A DNA stretch of 40,637 bases from CAYUNA01 sp047629355. GTDB lineage: Bacteria; Bacteroidota; Bacteroidia; Chitinophagales; Saprospiraceae. The stretch's first letter is position 1. Every line of letters begins with the position of its first letter. Made by a program: the position numbers and the translations under genes. Under the pieces are notes generated by a model. That model had not been told where the DNA came from and ran no database searches. It saw only the letters and a list, made by a program, of their open reading frames with translations. Shown here one piece after another: positions 16,589-25,584 of this stretch. The stretch spans positions 1 to 40,637 of the forward strand of contig JBLHWU010000018.1 of the NCBI GenBank assembly GCA_047629355.1. The letters run 5' to 3'.

Positions 16589-16746
16589 GTAACGATAAAA
16601 AAATAACTCCGCCAAGTTAGACAGGGCAAATTTCCCTCATTTTTCACTTGAAATCAGTCAAAGTATCAACAATTATCCTTCTTTCAAGTAAAACTGAGAA
16701 AAATTATCCACTGTCTAACTTGTCGGACTTATTCTTTTATCGTTAC
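16589..16746. repeat. MITE-like inverted-repeat element, family 1, copy A
   Basis: The left end GTAACGATAAAAAAATAACT and the complement of the right end (GTAACGATAAAAGAATAAGT) match over ~36 bp, then loosely to the centre, so all 158 bp fold into one hairpin. The terminal motif and a following CCGcCAA are shared with the elements at 20635-20795 and 37544-37732. The flanks here are TTAG on the left and TAAG on the right, so a clean duplication is not visible in this copy. It lies in the gap between the thiolase start and the aconitase terminator, which otherwise holds nothing. Confidence 0.75.
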
Positions 16747-16838
16747 TAAGTAGTTGTTCAAGTGTTTTTATTTATGTTGGGGTATTTATCTTATGGACAA
16801 AAACACATGAGCATTTACATACAACTCGTAAAAACAAT

Positions 16839-16870
16839 ACAGGCGGTGACATTTCCATGCCACCGCCTGT
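16839..16870 (-). terminator. Aconitase terminator
   Basis: A perfect 10-bp stem ACAGGCGGTG/CACCGCCTGT encloses a 12-nt loop, with a T-rich tail (ATTGTTTTT) on the minus strand. It lies 24 bp beyond the aconitase stop. Confidence 0.85.
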
Positions 16871-16893
16871 TATAAAAAAAGAATTGCGGAAAA

Positions 16894-19161
16894 TTACGCC
16901 GCCATTTCCTCTCGAATTTTATTCAAAGCAGACCCTGCACGTACCCAATCAATTTGAGCAGCATTGTAAGTATGCGCCACTTCAAATCGTTCAGAAGTAC
17001 CATCTGAGTGAGCCAATTCAACGGTCAAGTTTTTGCCTGAAGCCATTTTATTGAAGTCAACGATATTCACTTTATCATCCTGACGTACTTTATCGTAGTC
17101 CGCAGTATCGGTGAAAGTCAATGCCAACATTCCTTGTTTTTTCAAGTTCGTTTCGTGAATCCGAGCAAAAGATTTTACAATCACTGCGTGTACACCCAAG
17201 AAGCGAGGCTCCATTGCGGCGTGCTCACGAGAAGAACCTTCTCCCAAGTTTTCTTCACCAAAAACAACTGAACCAATACCATTGTCCCGGTAGTAGCTCG
17301 CCACATCTGGTGCTTTACCATACTCGCCTGTTTCGAGGTTCAAGATTTTATTTGGCTCACCGTTGAAGGCATTGATTGCTCCGATGTAACAGTTGTTAGA
17401 AATATTTTCCAAGTGTCCACGGTATTTCAACCAAGGGCCAGCCATTGAAATGTGGTCAGTCGTACATTTGCCCTGAGCTTTCACCCATACGCGCATGCCC
17501 TGTACTTGCTCCTGCGATAATGGTTTGAACGGCTCCAATAATTGCAAGCGGTCAGAACCTTTCGCAACGACTACATTCACACCGCTACCATCTGCGATTG
17601 GCGCAGTAAAACCTGCATCTTCTACATCGAAGCCATTTGGTGGTAATTCTGCACCCGTTGGTGGATCTAATTTTACCTGTTCACCGTTTTCATTCGTCAA
17701 CGTATCCGTCAATGGATTGAAAGTCAAATCGCCCGCAATTGCCATTGCTGTTACAATTTCTGGAGAAGCAACGAAAGCGTGTGTATTTGGATTGCCATCA
17801 TTTCGCTTCGTAAAGTTACGGTTAAACGAGGTGATGATAGAGTTTTTACGAGAAGGGTCATCGCTATGACGTGCCCACTGACCGATACATGGTCCACAAG
17901 CATTCGCCAAAACGACGCCACCCATATCTTCAAAAGCTTTCAACAAACCGTCGCGCTCAACGGTGAAGCGAATTTGCTCAGAACCTGGAGTTACCGTAAA
18001 TTCTGATTTTACTTTTAAGTTTTTAGCCACCGCTTGTCTCGCCAAAGAAGCTGATCGGTCTAAATCTTCGTAAGAAGAGTTGGTACAAGAACCAATCAAG
18101 CCTACTTCTAATTTTTGAGGATAGCCATTTGTTTTCACCGCTTCCGCAAATTTTGAAATTGGCCAAGCCAAATCTGGCGTATAAGGCCCATTTATGTACG
18201 GCTCTAAAGTATTCAAGTCAATCTCAATAACTTGATCGAAGTATTTCTCTGGATTTTCGTAACATTCTGCGTCACCTGTTAAGTGTTCGCGTACTTTGTT
18301 CGCTGCATCTGCTACATCTGCTCGGTCAGTAATGCGCAAGTAACGCTCCATGGCATCGTCGTAGCCAAAAGTCGAAGTGGTTGCTCCAATTTCTGCGCCC
18401 ATATTTCCGATAGTTCCTTTTCCAGTACAAGAAAGATTTTTTGCACCTTCTCCGAAATACTCAACGACTGCACCCGTTCCACCTTTTACGCTAAGGATTC
18501 CTGCTACTTTCAAAATTACATCTTTGGAAGAAACCCAGCCGCTTAATTTGCCTGTCAACTTCACACCAATTACTTTTGGCATCTTCAATTCCCAAGGCAT
18601 TCCTGCCATCACATCTACTGCGTCTGCACCACCAACTCCGATTGCCAACATTCCCAAACCAGCACCGTTAGGCGTGTGAGAATCCGTTCCAATCATCATA
18701 CCACCTGGAAATGCATAGTTTTCCAAAACGATTTGGTGAATGATACCTGCACCTGGTTTCCAGAAGCCAATACCGTATTTGTTAGAGACAGAAGCTAAGA
18801 AATCATATACTTCTGAGTTGACATCATTCGCAATTGCCAAATCTTTATCCGCGCCTACTTTTGCCTGAATCAAGTGGTCACAGTGTACCGTCGAAGGTGC
18901 TGCTACCCTATCTTTTCCAGCCATCATAAACTGCAACAATGCCATTTGTGCCGTAGCATCTTGCATCGCCACACGGTCAGGTGCGAAGAAAACGTAATCT
19001 TTCCCTTTGCCGTATTTTTTCAGTGGTGATTCGGCGTGAAGATGCGCGTAAAGCGTCTTTTCAGTCAGCGTCAACGGACGACCCAGCATTTTTCGAGCAG
19101 CTTCTACTTTACCCGGTAGCGACTCGTAATGCGCTTTTATCATGTCAATATCAAAAGCCAT
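16894..19161 (-). CDS. Aconitate hydratase, mitochondrial-type
   Basis: A 755-aa aconitase, complete. It interconverts citrate and isocitrate in the TCA cycle, in the cytoplasm. The 4Fe-4S cluster ligands are Cys359 (LIGSCTNSS), Cys422 and Cys425 (NACGPCIGQW). Substrate-binding residues are visible in PSTVHCDHLIQA (~89-100), GTDSHTPNGAG (~158-168) and GEGSSREHAAMEPR (~640-653, Arg645). The length and the N-terminal GRPLTLTEKTLYAHL place it with the mitochondrial-type (AcnA-like, ~750 aa) aconitases of Bacteroidota rather than the 890-aa AcnA or the AcnB type. A TAnnTTTG-type box, TACATTTG (minus strand 19239-19232), lies about 70 bp upstream but lacks a -33 partner. It is followed by its own terminator. 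Confidence 0.95.
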   Translation of the reverse strand: MAFDIDMIKAHYESLPGKVEAARKMLGRPLTLTEKTLYAHLHAESPLKKYGKGKDYVFFAPDRVAMQDATAQMALLQFMMAGKDRVAAPSTVHCDHLIQAKVGADKDLAIANDVNSEVYDFLASVSNKYGIGFWKPGAGIIHQIVLENYAFPGGMMIGTDSHTPNGAGLGMLAIGVGGADAVDVMAGMPWELKMPKVIGVKLTGKLSGWVSSKDVILKVAGILSVKGGTGAVVEYFGEGAKNLSCTGKGTIGNMGAEIGATTSTFGYDDAMERYLRITDRADVADAANKVREHLTGDAECYENPEKYFDQVIEIDLNTLEPYINGPYTPDLAWPISKFAEAVKTNGYPQKLEVGLIGSCTNSSYEDLDRSASLARQAVAKNLKVKSEFTVTPGSEQIRFTVERDGLLKAFEDMGGVVLANACGPCIGQWARHSDDPSRKNSIITSFNRNFTKRNDGNPNTHAFVASPEIVTAMAIAGDLTFNPLTDTLTNENGEQVKLDPPTGAELPPNGFDVEDAGFTAPIADGSGVNVVVAKGSDRLQLLEPFKPLSQEQVQGMRVWVKAQGKCTTDHISMAGPWLKYRGHLENISNNCYIGAINAFNGEPNKILNLETGEYGKAPDVASYYRDNGIGSVVFGEENLGEGSSREHAAMEPRFLGVHAVIVKSFARIHETNLKKQGMLALTFTDTADYDKVRQDDKVNIVDFNKMASGKNLTVELAHSDGTSERFEVAHTYNAAQIDWVRAGSALNKIREEMAA

Positions 19162-19543
19162 GTTGATTGTGATTTTAGTTTAAAAATGGTTTTAAAAAAT
19201 CAGTTTATACCAAATTTTTTAAATCGGAAAGCAAATGTACTATTTTCAAATAGTTTTTAAAAATGATATTTACAATTAAAATGAGACCATTATGCGATTA
19301 GTTGTATTAAAAATAATATCAAAATTATTTTTTTGCGTGTTTTAAAATAAAAATCGGTTTTAAATCGGTTTTTGATTGTATTTAAAAATGAAATTTATTT
19401 TTATGAATTTTTATTTGGAAAAATGGTTTTGCTATTTTTTCGCAAAAATACTTATTGTAAAAAATCACAATTGATAATCGCCTTCTTTCAAATGAGAATA
19501 TGAGCTTTTTAGCATACTCCAATAGGAATAATCAATAATTGAA
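19162..19543. other. AT-rich intergenic region
   Basis: This 382-bp, very AT-rich stretch lies between the end of the WecA-like gene and the start of the aconitase gene, both minus strand. It contains a short tandem, AAATCGGTTTT twice at about 19350-19375, and the possible aconitase -7 box. I see no gene and no convincing terminator. Confidence 0.5.
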
Positions 19544-20611
19544 TTAAGCTTCCCGCAATCGATTTCTCGAAACGTAATAAAACAGTCCTGCCATCATCAC
19601 CAACGCTACACTCATCACCAAAATTAGTAGCGACAAGGTATCTGTATATTGAGCCATCATAAAGACTAAAATGATGAATACCATGTTGACAAAAACCAAA
19701 ATTGTTGTTGCTTTCATGTGTGAAACCCCTGTGTCAATTAACAAATGATGAATGTGGTTTCGGTCAGGTGAGAGTGGCGACCGACCACTTAATGCACGCG
19801 TAATAAAAACCCGCAGCGTATCAAAAAGTGGAAAGATTAAGATACCAAAAGCTACAGCAGGTCCTGCATTAATTTTCCAAGGATGTTGATTTTCTAAAAC
19901 GTTATTGATTTCGATAAAATTAATAGTCAGAATCGCACAGGCCAATCCAATCAATAATGAACCCGTATCGCCCATGAAAATTTTAGCTGGTGTGTAATTG
20001 TATTTCAAAAAGGCAATCACTGCACCCGCTGTGGAGAAGGCGATAATTGCCAAATCGTAGCGTTTAATAAGTAAGAACCAGATGCCTAATGTCCCACAAA
20101 TCAATGTTGCAATACTTCCTGATAAGCCGTTAATTCCATCAATCAAATTAAAGCCATTGATGATAACAAGAATTGTAAAAATAGTCAGCAGTGCCATGAC
20201 CCCAAACGGTAATTGCTCAACACCCATAACCCCATGGAAACCAGTAATTTGCACCTCTGCTTTGAAAAATAAAATCGAGGCTGCGAAGATTTGTCCGACC
20301 AGTTTTTTATTGGCAGCAACGGGTACAATATCGTCCTTTGCTCCAATCAAAAAGATGATGACAAAAGCACATAAAATGTACTGCATATCTCCACCATATT
20401 GCGCAAACGGCGTCCACAACAGAATAGAAAACATCATACCTGCAAAGATAGCAAAGCCACCCAAAGAAGGAGTCACTTCAGTATGTACATGCCGCCCACC
20501 GGGGACGTCCACTAAATTCTTAACTTTAGCTACGTGAATCACGGAAGGAATCGCAAAATAGGTCAGCGTAAAAGCAGTAATAAAACTCAATATAACGTCG
20601 TAATCGTACAT
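19544..20611 (-). CDS. Polyprenyl-phosphate sugar-1-phosphate transferase, WecA/MraY family
   Basis: A 355-aa integral membrane enzyme that transfers a sugar-1-phosphate from a nucleotide sugar to undecaprenyl phosphate, the first step of surface-glycan synthesis. Signature motifs are all present: Asp93-Asp94 (KDDIVPVA), NGFNLIDGINGLSG (~152-165), Asp215 in FMGDTGS, and the WecA-type HIH at 286-288 (SPDRNHIHHLL). About ten membrane helices are expected. The sequence fits the WecA/TagO subfamily rather than MraY. I start at the ATG at 20611 (MYDYDVILSF). An in-frame extension to 20668 is encoded mostly by an inserted repeat and is not credible. It is divergent from uppS, which makes its lipid substrate. 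Confidence 0.9.
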   Translation of the reverse strand: MYDYDVILSFITAFTLTYFAIPSVIHVAKVKNLVDVPGGRHVHTEVTPSLGGFAIFAGMMFSILLWTPFAQYGGDMQYILCAFVIIFLIGAKDDIVPVAANKKLVGQIFAASILFFKAEVQITGFHGVMGVEQLPFGVMALLTIFTILVIINGFNLIDGINGLSGSIATLICGTLGIWFLLIKRYDLAIIAFSTAGAVIAFLKYNYTPAKIFMGDTGSLLIGLACAILTINFIEINNVLENQHPWKINAGPAVAFGILIFPLFDTLRVFITRALSGRSPLSPDRNHIHHLLIDTGVSHMKATTILVFVNMVFIILVFMMAQYTDTLSLLILVMSVALVMMAGLFYYVSRNRLREA

Positions 20612-20634
20612 ATCATTGGGATATTTAAGTCTTA

Positions 20635-20795
20635 GTCCCGGTAGAAAAATAGCTCCACTATCTATCAAGTATTTCTTGCGCTCTTATTTTCCACTTTTGA
20701 AACAGTCATTATGTATAGATAACTCCTATTTAAAAAGTAAAAACTAAGACCAAAATAACTGTTGCCAGATGGCGGAGTTATTCTTTCACCGTTAC
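20635..20795. repeat. MITE-like inverted-repeat element, family 1, copy B (TTA flanks)
   Basis: This 161-bp element is in opposite orientation to the copy at 37544-37732. About 65 bp of interior (for example CCACTTTTGAAACAG, then CCTATTTAAAAAGTAAA) are nearly identical between the two. The right end is GTAACGGTGAAAGAATAACT on the minus strand; the left end is more decayed. TTA occurs directly at both edges (20632-20634 and 20796-20798). It ends only 24 bp from the WecA-like ATG, so it forms that gene's leader or promoter. The rest of this gap, to uppS at 21060, holds no gene. Confidence 0.85.
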
Positions 20796-20933
20796 TTAGT
20801 TTAGTTTTTTAGTGGTGCAAATTTACAACGTGAAATCCATTAAATGACATTATTCTGAAAGAAAACGTGGGATTAGCGGATATTTATATAATAAGGGTAG
20901 ACCATAAAATGGGTACATTGTGCTTTCTTTTCT

Positions 20934-20941
20934 TAAATTTG
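20934..20941 (+). promoter_or_regulatory. Possible uppS -7 box
   Basis: TAAATTTG matches TAnnTTTG exactly. A TTG at 20918-20920 is only 13 bp upstream, shorter than the usual 17-23, so the match is partial. The 5' leader to the uppS ATG would be about 115 nt. Confidence 0.35.
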
Positions 20942-21059
20942 CGCGATTTTTAATAGACCTTCCGTGGATTGTCTTTGCCAGATGACCTAAAGTAAGCCTT
21001 ACTTTGAACGTAACTTTTACTCTAGAATGAATTTCACAAAGACTAGCAATTAAACAAAC

Positions 21060-21797
21060 ATGAAGTCACAAATCAACTTAGAGAAGCTGCCCAAGCACAT
21101 TGCTATCATTATGGATGGTAACGGTCGGTGGGCAAAAGGTAAAGGGATGCCGCGTGTGTTTGGTCACAAAAGCGGGGTAAAAGCGGTACGGGAAACGACG
21201 GAAGCGGCAGCAGAATTAGGTATTGAATATTTGACTTTGTATGCGTTTTCTACGGAAAACTGGAATCGTCCAGCATTAGAGGTGAAGGCATTGATGACGC
21301 TTTTAGTGGAAACGATTAAAGGGGAAGTGAAGACTTTGAATAAAAATAATATCCGCTTGAAGGCGATTGGTGACATTTCTAAATTGCCTGGGAAAAGCTA
21401 CAAAGCGTTATTGAAAGCCATTGATGATACCAAACAGAATACGCGGATGACCTTGGTTCTGGCATTGAACTACAGTGCCAAGTGGGAGATTATTAATGCA
21501 GTGAAAGACCTCGCTACACAGGTTGAATCAGGCAAATTGAAAGCGGAAGAGTTGGATGAAATTGTATTTTCGGACGCCCTTGAAACTAAAGATATGCCTG
21601 ACCCCGAATTATTGATTCGGACGAGTGGAGAAACCCGAATTAGCAATTTTTTGCTTTGGCAAATTGCCTATTCGGAATTATATTTTACGCCAATTCTTTG
21701 GCCAGACTTTAGAAAGAACGATTTATTTGAAGCCGTATTGAATTATCAGCAACGGGAAAGACGTTTTGGTAAAACAAGTGAACAAATTAATCCTTAG
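21060..21797 (+). CDS. uppS: Isoprenyl transferase (undecaprenyl diphosphate synthase)
   Basis: A 245-aa cis-prenyltransferase that extends farnesyl diphosphate with isopentenyl diphosphate to the C55 carrier lipid. All family motifs are present: IMDGNGRWAKG with catalytic Asp19, GHKSGVKAVRE, LTLYAFSTENWNRP and the C-terminal PELLIRTSGETRISNFLLWQ followed by YSELYF. Length is normal. It is followed by bamA, an order conserved in Bacteroidota, but a hairpin element of ~161 bp has entered the gap. The stop codon TAG spans the element edge, T and A being chromosomal and G the first base of the element. Confidence 0.95.
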   Translation: MKSQINLEKLPKHIAIIMDGNGRWAKGKGMPRVFGHKSGVKAVRETTEAAAELGIEYLTLYAFSTENWNRPALEVKALMTLLVETIKGEVKTLNKNNIRLKAIGDISKLPGKSYKALLKAIDDTKQNTRMTLVLALNYSAKWEIINAVKDLATQVESGKLKAEELDEIVFSDALETKDMPDPELLIRTSGETRISNFLLWQIAYSELYFTPILWPDFRKNDLFEAVLNYQQRERRFGKTSEQINP

Positions 21798-21957
21798 TGA
21801 AAAGAATTCAATAAGACGACGACCCATTATGCTTTTCCTTTTCCTTCTAAAAAACGCAATAAATCGTTCCGTAGCTATGGCTATGGAACGATTTATTGAA
21901 TTCTTTAGAAGAAAAAAATATGGCGCATTATGGCTAACCTTATTAAATTCTTTTCAC
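21797..21957. repeat. MITE-like inverted-repeat element, family 3
   Basis: The left end GTGAAAAGAATTCAATAAG and the complement of the right end (GTGAAAAGAATTTAATAAG) match with one difference. The inner AATAAATCGTTCC/GGAACGATTTATT pair is perfect around a 14-nt centre. The 161 bp therefore fold end to end. The flanks are TTA on the left (21794-21796) and TTG on the right, a possible decayed TTA duplication. It begins on the last base of the uppS stop codon, within the uppS-bamA gap, and would be a large hairpin in any uppS-bamA message. Confidence 0.75.
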
Positions 21958-22112
21958 TTGATATACAACCAAAACGCTGTTGGGGTAACTCTTTGAAGCG
22001 TATTTTACTTAGAAGAAGCTAGAAATGGCTTATAAAGATAAACGTTATATTGAAAGTAATGCTTATTCTATAAACCACTTCTGACTTTTCAAAAAAACTT
22101 TAGTGCAATCGT

Positions 22113-24683
22113 ATGAGACAGTTGACTATATTATTAATCATTGCTATTTTTTCTTTTCCCAACTTGATGACGGCGCAAAGCTTGGACAGCATTCCCGTAT
22201 TGGACTATACCAAGCCGAACGATTTTGAAATTGGCGGCATCAAGGTGACGGGTGCAGAATTTAGTGATGAAAATGCCATCATTTCCATCGCGGGTTTTAA
22301 GGTGGGGGACAAAGTGCGGATTCCTGGTGGTGACATTCCACGAGCGATGAAAAACTTGTGGAAATTACGCCTTTTTACTGATATCCAGATTTATAAAGAG
22401 AAGGAGTTGGGTGATATCATCTTTTTGGAAATTGCGGTGACAGAACGTCCGCGTTTGAGTCGGCACTCTTATAAAGGGGTCAAAAAAACTTACCACGACG
22501 ACTTGAATGATGAGGTTAATAAATACTTACTTAAAGGTGGTATCGTTACCGAAAACGTAAAAACCAATGCTTCTAATGGCATCAAAAATTTCTTTATTGA
22601 TAAAGGATATTACGATGTCAATATCAAGATTGATGAAATTCCAGACTCTGCGCGCGTGAATTCCGTGCGTCTTGTTTTTGATGTAGATAAAGGGGGTAAG
22701 GTCAAAATTAAGGATATTACTTTCAGCGGTATAACAATTAAAGAGACGAAATTGCGGAAGTTGATGAAGGAAACGAAGCGACAAAAGGCGTTGTTTTCCA
22801 GCTCAAAATTCATCAGTGAATTATACGAAGAAGATAAGCAGAATATCATCAATTATTACAATACCATTGGTTTTAGAGATGCGAATATTACAAATGATAG
22901 TATTTGGCGAGACGAAGATGGTAAGATGATGATTCATTTAGACATCTACGAAGGAAATAGATACTACTTTAATAAAATAGAATTTAAAGGGAATTCTATT
23001 TACGATACGGAAACATTGGAGCGCGTTTTGGGAATTGAAAAAGGGGAAGTTTACAATCAAGAATTGTTGGAGACTCGCTTGAGCTTTAGTGAAGACGGGC
23101 GTGATGTGAGTACTTTATACATGGACAATGGCTACTTATTTTTCCGAGTAGACCCGATTGAAACGTCGATTGTAAATGACTCAATTGATTTGGAAATTCG
23201 GATTTATGAAGGAGCGCAAGCGACGATTGACAAAGTAACCATTGCAGGAAATGACCGGACGCATGAGCACGTTATTCGTCGGGAACTGCGGACGATTCCT
23301 GGTGCGAAATTTAGTCGTTCGGATATTATTCGCTCGCAACGAGAATTGATTAACTTAGGTTACTTTAATCCAGAAGCCTTGGGTATTAACACACCTGTTA
23401 ATCCTCAGCGTGGAACCGTGGACATCGAATATACCGTTGAAGAACGACCTTCTGACCAGTTGGAATTATCTGCCGGCTGGGGTGGACGTGGACGTGGAGT
23501 GATTGGTACTTTGGGTGTTTCTTTCAACAATTTCTCGATTAGAAATATTTTCAAAAAAGAAGCTTGGTCGCCCTTGCCACAAGGAGATGGTCAGCGATTG
23601 TCGCTACGGGCACAGACGAATGGTCGGTTTTTCCAATCTTATAATGCGTCATTTACAGAACCTTGGTTAGGTGGTAAAAAGCCAAATTCATTTACAACGG
23701 CGGGTTATTTATCAATCATTACGAATGGATTAGATAAAGGAAGTGATAATTTCGGTAGATTAATTAATGGAGGTATCACGTTGAGTTTGGGTACTCGCTT
23801 GAAATGGCCGGATGATAATTTTATTACAACGACTTCTTTGAATTTGCAAAATATTGCGCTACAAAATTACAATGTGACTTTGTTCCGAACGGATGATGGC
23901 GAGCAAATTCAGGATGGTACTTATCACAACTTTAGCATCAATCAAACGATTGCGCGAAGTACGGTTAACAATCCATTATTTCCAGATGAGGGGTCACGAA
24001 TTTCTTTGTCTGCACAATTTACTCTACCCTATTCTTTATTCAACAACAAAGATTACCAAGCGCTTACACCACAAGATCGGTTCAAGTGGTTGGAGTACCA
24101 CAAATGGCGCGTGGACGCGGAATGGTACACGACTTTGGTGGGTAAATTGGTCTTGAAAACTGCGGCTAAATTTGGCTTCATTGGTTCTTACAATAAAGAT
24201 ATTGGCTTGGTGCCATTTGAGCGTTTCCAATTGGGTGGTGATGGTTTGAACAACCAACAGTTAGGTTTCTATACAGGAACGGATATTATTTCTTTGCGAG
24301 GTTATGACCCTTCTGATTTGGAAAACAACCGTTTGAATGAAAACTCAGCAAGTAGTGAAGTCGTGGCAACACCAATCTTTAATAAATTAACGGTGGAGTT
24401 GCGATATCCAATTTCAACCAATCCAAACTCAACAATTTATGTCCTCGCTTTTGCACAAGGGGGTAATGCTTGGAGGAACGCGAAAGACTTTAATCCTTTT
24501 GACCTGAAACGGTCTGTCGGTGGTGGTCTTCGGGTATTCTTACCGATGTTTGGACTGCTTGGATTTGACTACGGAATTGGTTTGGATAAATATACTTTTG
24601 ATGACCAATTGGGAGATGTACCAGTAACGGGTATCGGAAATATGGCAAGATTTAGTATTATCCTTGGTTTTGAACCTGAGTAA
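22113..24683 (+). CDS. bamA: Outer membrane protein assembly factor BamA
   Basis: An 856-aa Omp85 protein, the core of the machinery that folds beta-barrel proteins into the outer membrane. Residues 1-21 (MRQLTILLIIAIFSFPNLMTA) are the signal peptide. Residues ~35-430 form the POTRA repeats, with typical NFFIDKGYYDVNI and IIRSQRELINLGYFNPEAL motifs. The rest is the 16-strand barrel with the conserved loop-6 motif RGYDPSDL (Arg at about 729) and the terminal strand MARFSIILGFEPE. Downstream there is a terminator and then an opposite-strand gene. The Skp/OmpH genes that often follow bamA in this phylum are absent here. Confidence 0.95.
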   Translation: MRQLTILLIIAIFSFPNLMTAQSLDSIPVLDYTKPNDFEIGGIKVTGAEFSDENAIISIAGFKVGDKVRIPGGDIPRAMKNLWKLRLFTDIQIYKEKELGDIIFLEIAVTERPRLSRHSYKGVKKTYHDDLNDEVNKYLLKGGIVTENVKTNASNGIKNFFIDKGYYDVNIKIDEIPDSARVNSVRLVFDVDKGGKVKIKDITFSGITIKETKLRKLMKETKRQKALFSSSKFISELYEEDKQNIINYYNTIGFRDANITNDSIWRDEDGKMMIHLDIYEGNRYYFNKIEFKGNSIYDTETLERVLGIEKGEVYNQELLETRLSFSEDGRDVSTLYMDNGYLFFRVDPIETSIVNDSIDLEIRIYEGAQATIDKVTIAGNDRTHEHVIRRELRTIPGAKFSRSDIIRSQRELINLGYFNPEALGINTPVNPQRGTVDIEYTVEERPSDQLELSAGWGGRGRGVIGTLGVSFNNFSIRNIFKKEAWSPLPQGDGQRLSLRAQTNGRFFQSYNASFTEPWLGGKKPNSFTTAGYLSIITNGLDKGSDNFGRLINGGITLSLGTRLKWPDDNFITTTSLNLQNIALQNYNVTLFRTDDGEQIQDGTYHNFSINQTIARSTVNNPLFPDEGSRISLSAQFTLPYSLFNNKDYQALTPQDRFKWLEYHKWRVDAEWYTTLVGKLVLKTAAKFGFIGSYNKDIGLVPFERFQLGGDGLNNQQLGFYTGTDIISLRGYDPSDLENNRLNENSASSEVVATPIFNKLTVELRYPISTNPNSTIYVLAFAQGGNAWRNAKDFNPFDLKRSVGGGLRVFLPMFGLLGFDYGIGLDKYTFDDQLGDVPVTGIGNMARFSIILGFEPE

Positions 24684-24742
24684 TCTATGGTTTAATTATT
24701 GAATAGCTTCATGGTTGGAGCTTCGACATTTTAAAATATTTC

Positions 24743-24786
24743 AAATAAAAAAGGGCAGCGGATAATTTCGCTGCCCTTTTTTATTT
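24743..24786. terminator. Bidirectional terminator after bamA
   Basis: AAATAAAAAAGGGCAGCG and its exact complement enclose an 8-nt loop, giving A/T tails in both directions. It serves the convergent bamA and response-regulator genes. Confidence 0.9.
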
Positions 24787-24806
24787 GGTTTTTAATAAGG
24801 GCGTTT

Positions 24807-24847
24807 GAGGGACAAAAATGGTTTTGTAAAAACGGTTTTTGTCCCTC
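24807..24847. repeat. Hairpin repeat, GAGGGACAAAAA arms
   Basis: Twelve-bp perfect arms surround AATGGTTTTGTAAAAACGG-like DNA. It closely resembles the hairpin at 25585-25620 on the other side of the response-regulator gene (shared AATGGTTTTGyAAAAA core), and a diverged relative is at 38491-38520. It lies 10 bp from the regulator's stop. Confidence 0.7.
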
Positions 24848-24857
24848 ACTGTGTGTT

Positions 24858-25529
24858 TTAAGCTAAAAACCGAAAACCTACTCCACGTACGGTCTCAATC
24901 TTTACCGACTCATCTTCTTGAAAATACTTCCGCAAACGGCTAATAAAAACGTCCATACTGCGGCCTAAAAAATAATCATTCTCCCCCCAAACTTCAATCA
25001 AAATGCTTTCGCGGCGAATGAGTTGATTGCGGTTTTGAAAAAGGAAATTTAAGAGAATACCTTCTTTTTCTGTCAATTGATGCGTTTTAGTTGGCGTCGT
25101 CAAGGTCAATTCTTCAAAATCAAATTGAATCTGTCCAATCTGAATCGGTTCTTTACTTTGTTCAGGAGAAACTCTTTTTAGAATATTTTGAATGCGCAAC
25201 ACCAATTCATCCGCTTCAAAAGGCTTGACGATGTAATCATCTGCCCCCAGTTTCAAGCCCTCCATTCTATCCTCTTTTAATTTTTTAGCCGTTAAAAATA
25301 AAAAAGGCAATTTGGAATTGATGCCTTTGATTTTTTTTGCTAGAGTAAAACCATCCATTTTCGGCATCATTACATCTAAAATGCAGATGTCAAATTTCTG
25401 TTTCTGAAAACTCTTCCAGGCTTCTTCACCATCTTTTGCCCAAGTGACGTCAAAGTCATTGAATTCTAAGAATTGTTGAAAAACACTACCAAGGTCAAGG
25501 TCGTCTTCGGCTAATAAAATTTTTTGCAT
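24858..25529 (-). CDS. OmpR/PhoB-family response regulator (orphan)
   Basis: A 223-aa two-component regulator. The start at 25529 gives MQKILLAEDDLDLG, the first strand of the receiver; upstream in-frame codons run through repeats and are not protein-like. Phospho-acceptor Asp52 is in CILDVMMPKMDG, with the acidic pair at 9-10, Thr80 and Lys102 (VKPF) in place. Residues ~125-223 are a winged-helix DNA-binding domain of the Trans_reg_C type (LTEKEGILLNFLF, RRESILIEVWG, SMDVFISRLRKYF, IETVRGVGFRF). No histidine kinase is adjacent, so the partner is unknown. The gene is flanked on both sides by related hairpin repeats. Confidence 0.9.
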   Translation of the reverse strand: MQKILLAEDDLDLGSVFQQFLEFNDFDVTWAKDGEEAWKSFQKQKFDICILDVMMPKMDGFTLAKKIKGINSKLPFLFLTAKKLKEDRMEGLKLGADDYIVKPFEADELVLRIQNILKRVSPEQSKEPIQIGQIQFDFEELTLTTPTKTHQLTEKEGILLNFLFQNRNQLIRRESILIEVWGENDYFLGRSMDVFISRLRKYFQEDESVKIETVRGVGFRFLA

Positions 25530-25584
25530 TGTCAATTGAGTATCGTACAACAAAAATTTCTTAAATTTCCAATAGGGGAATGTA

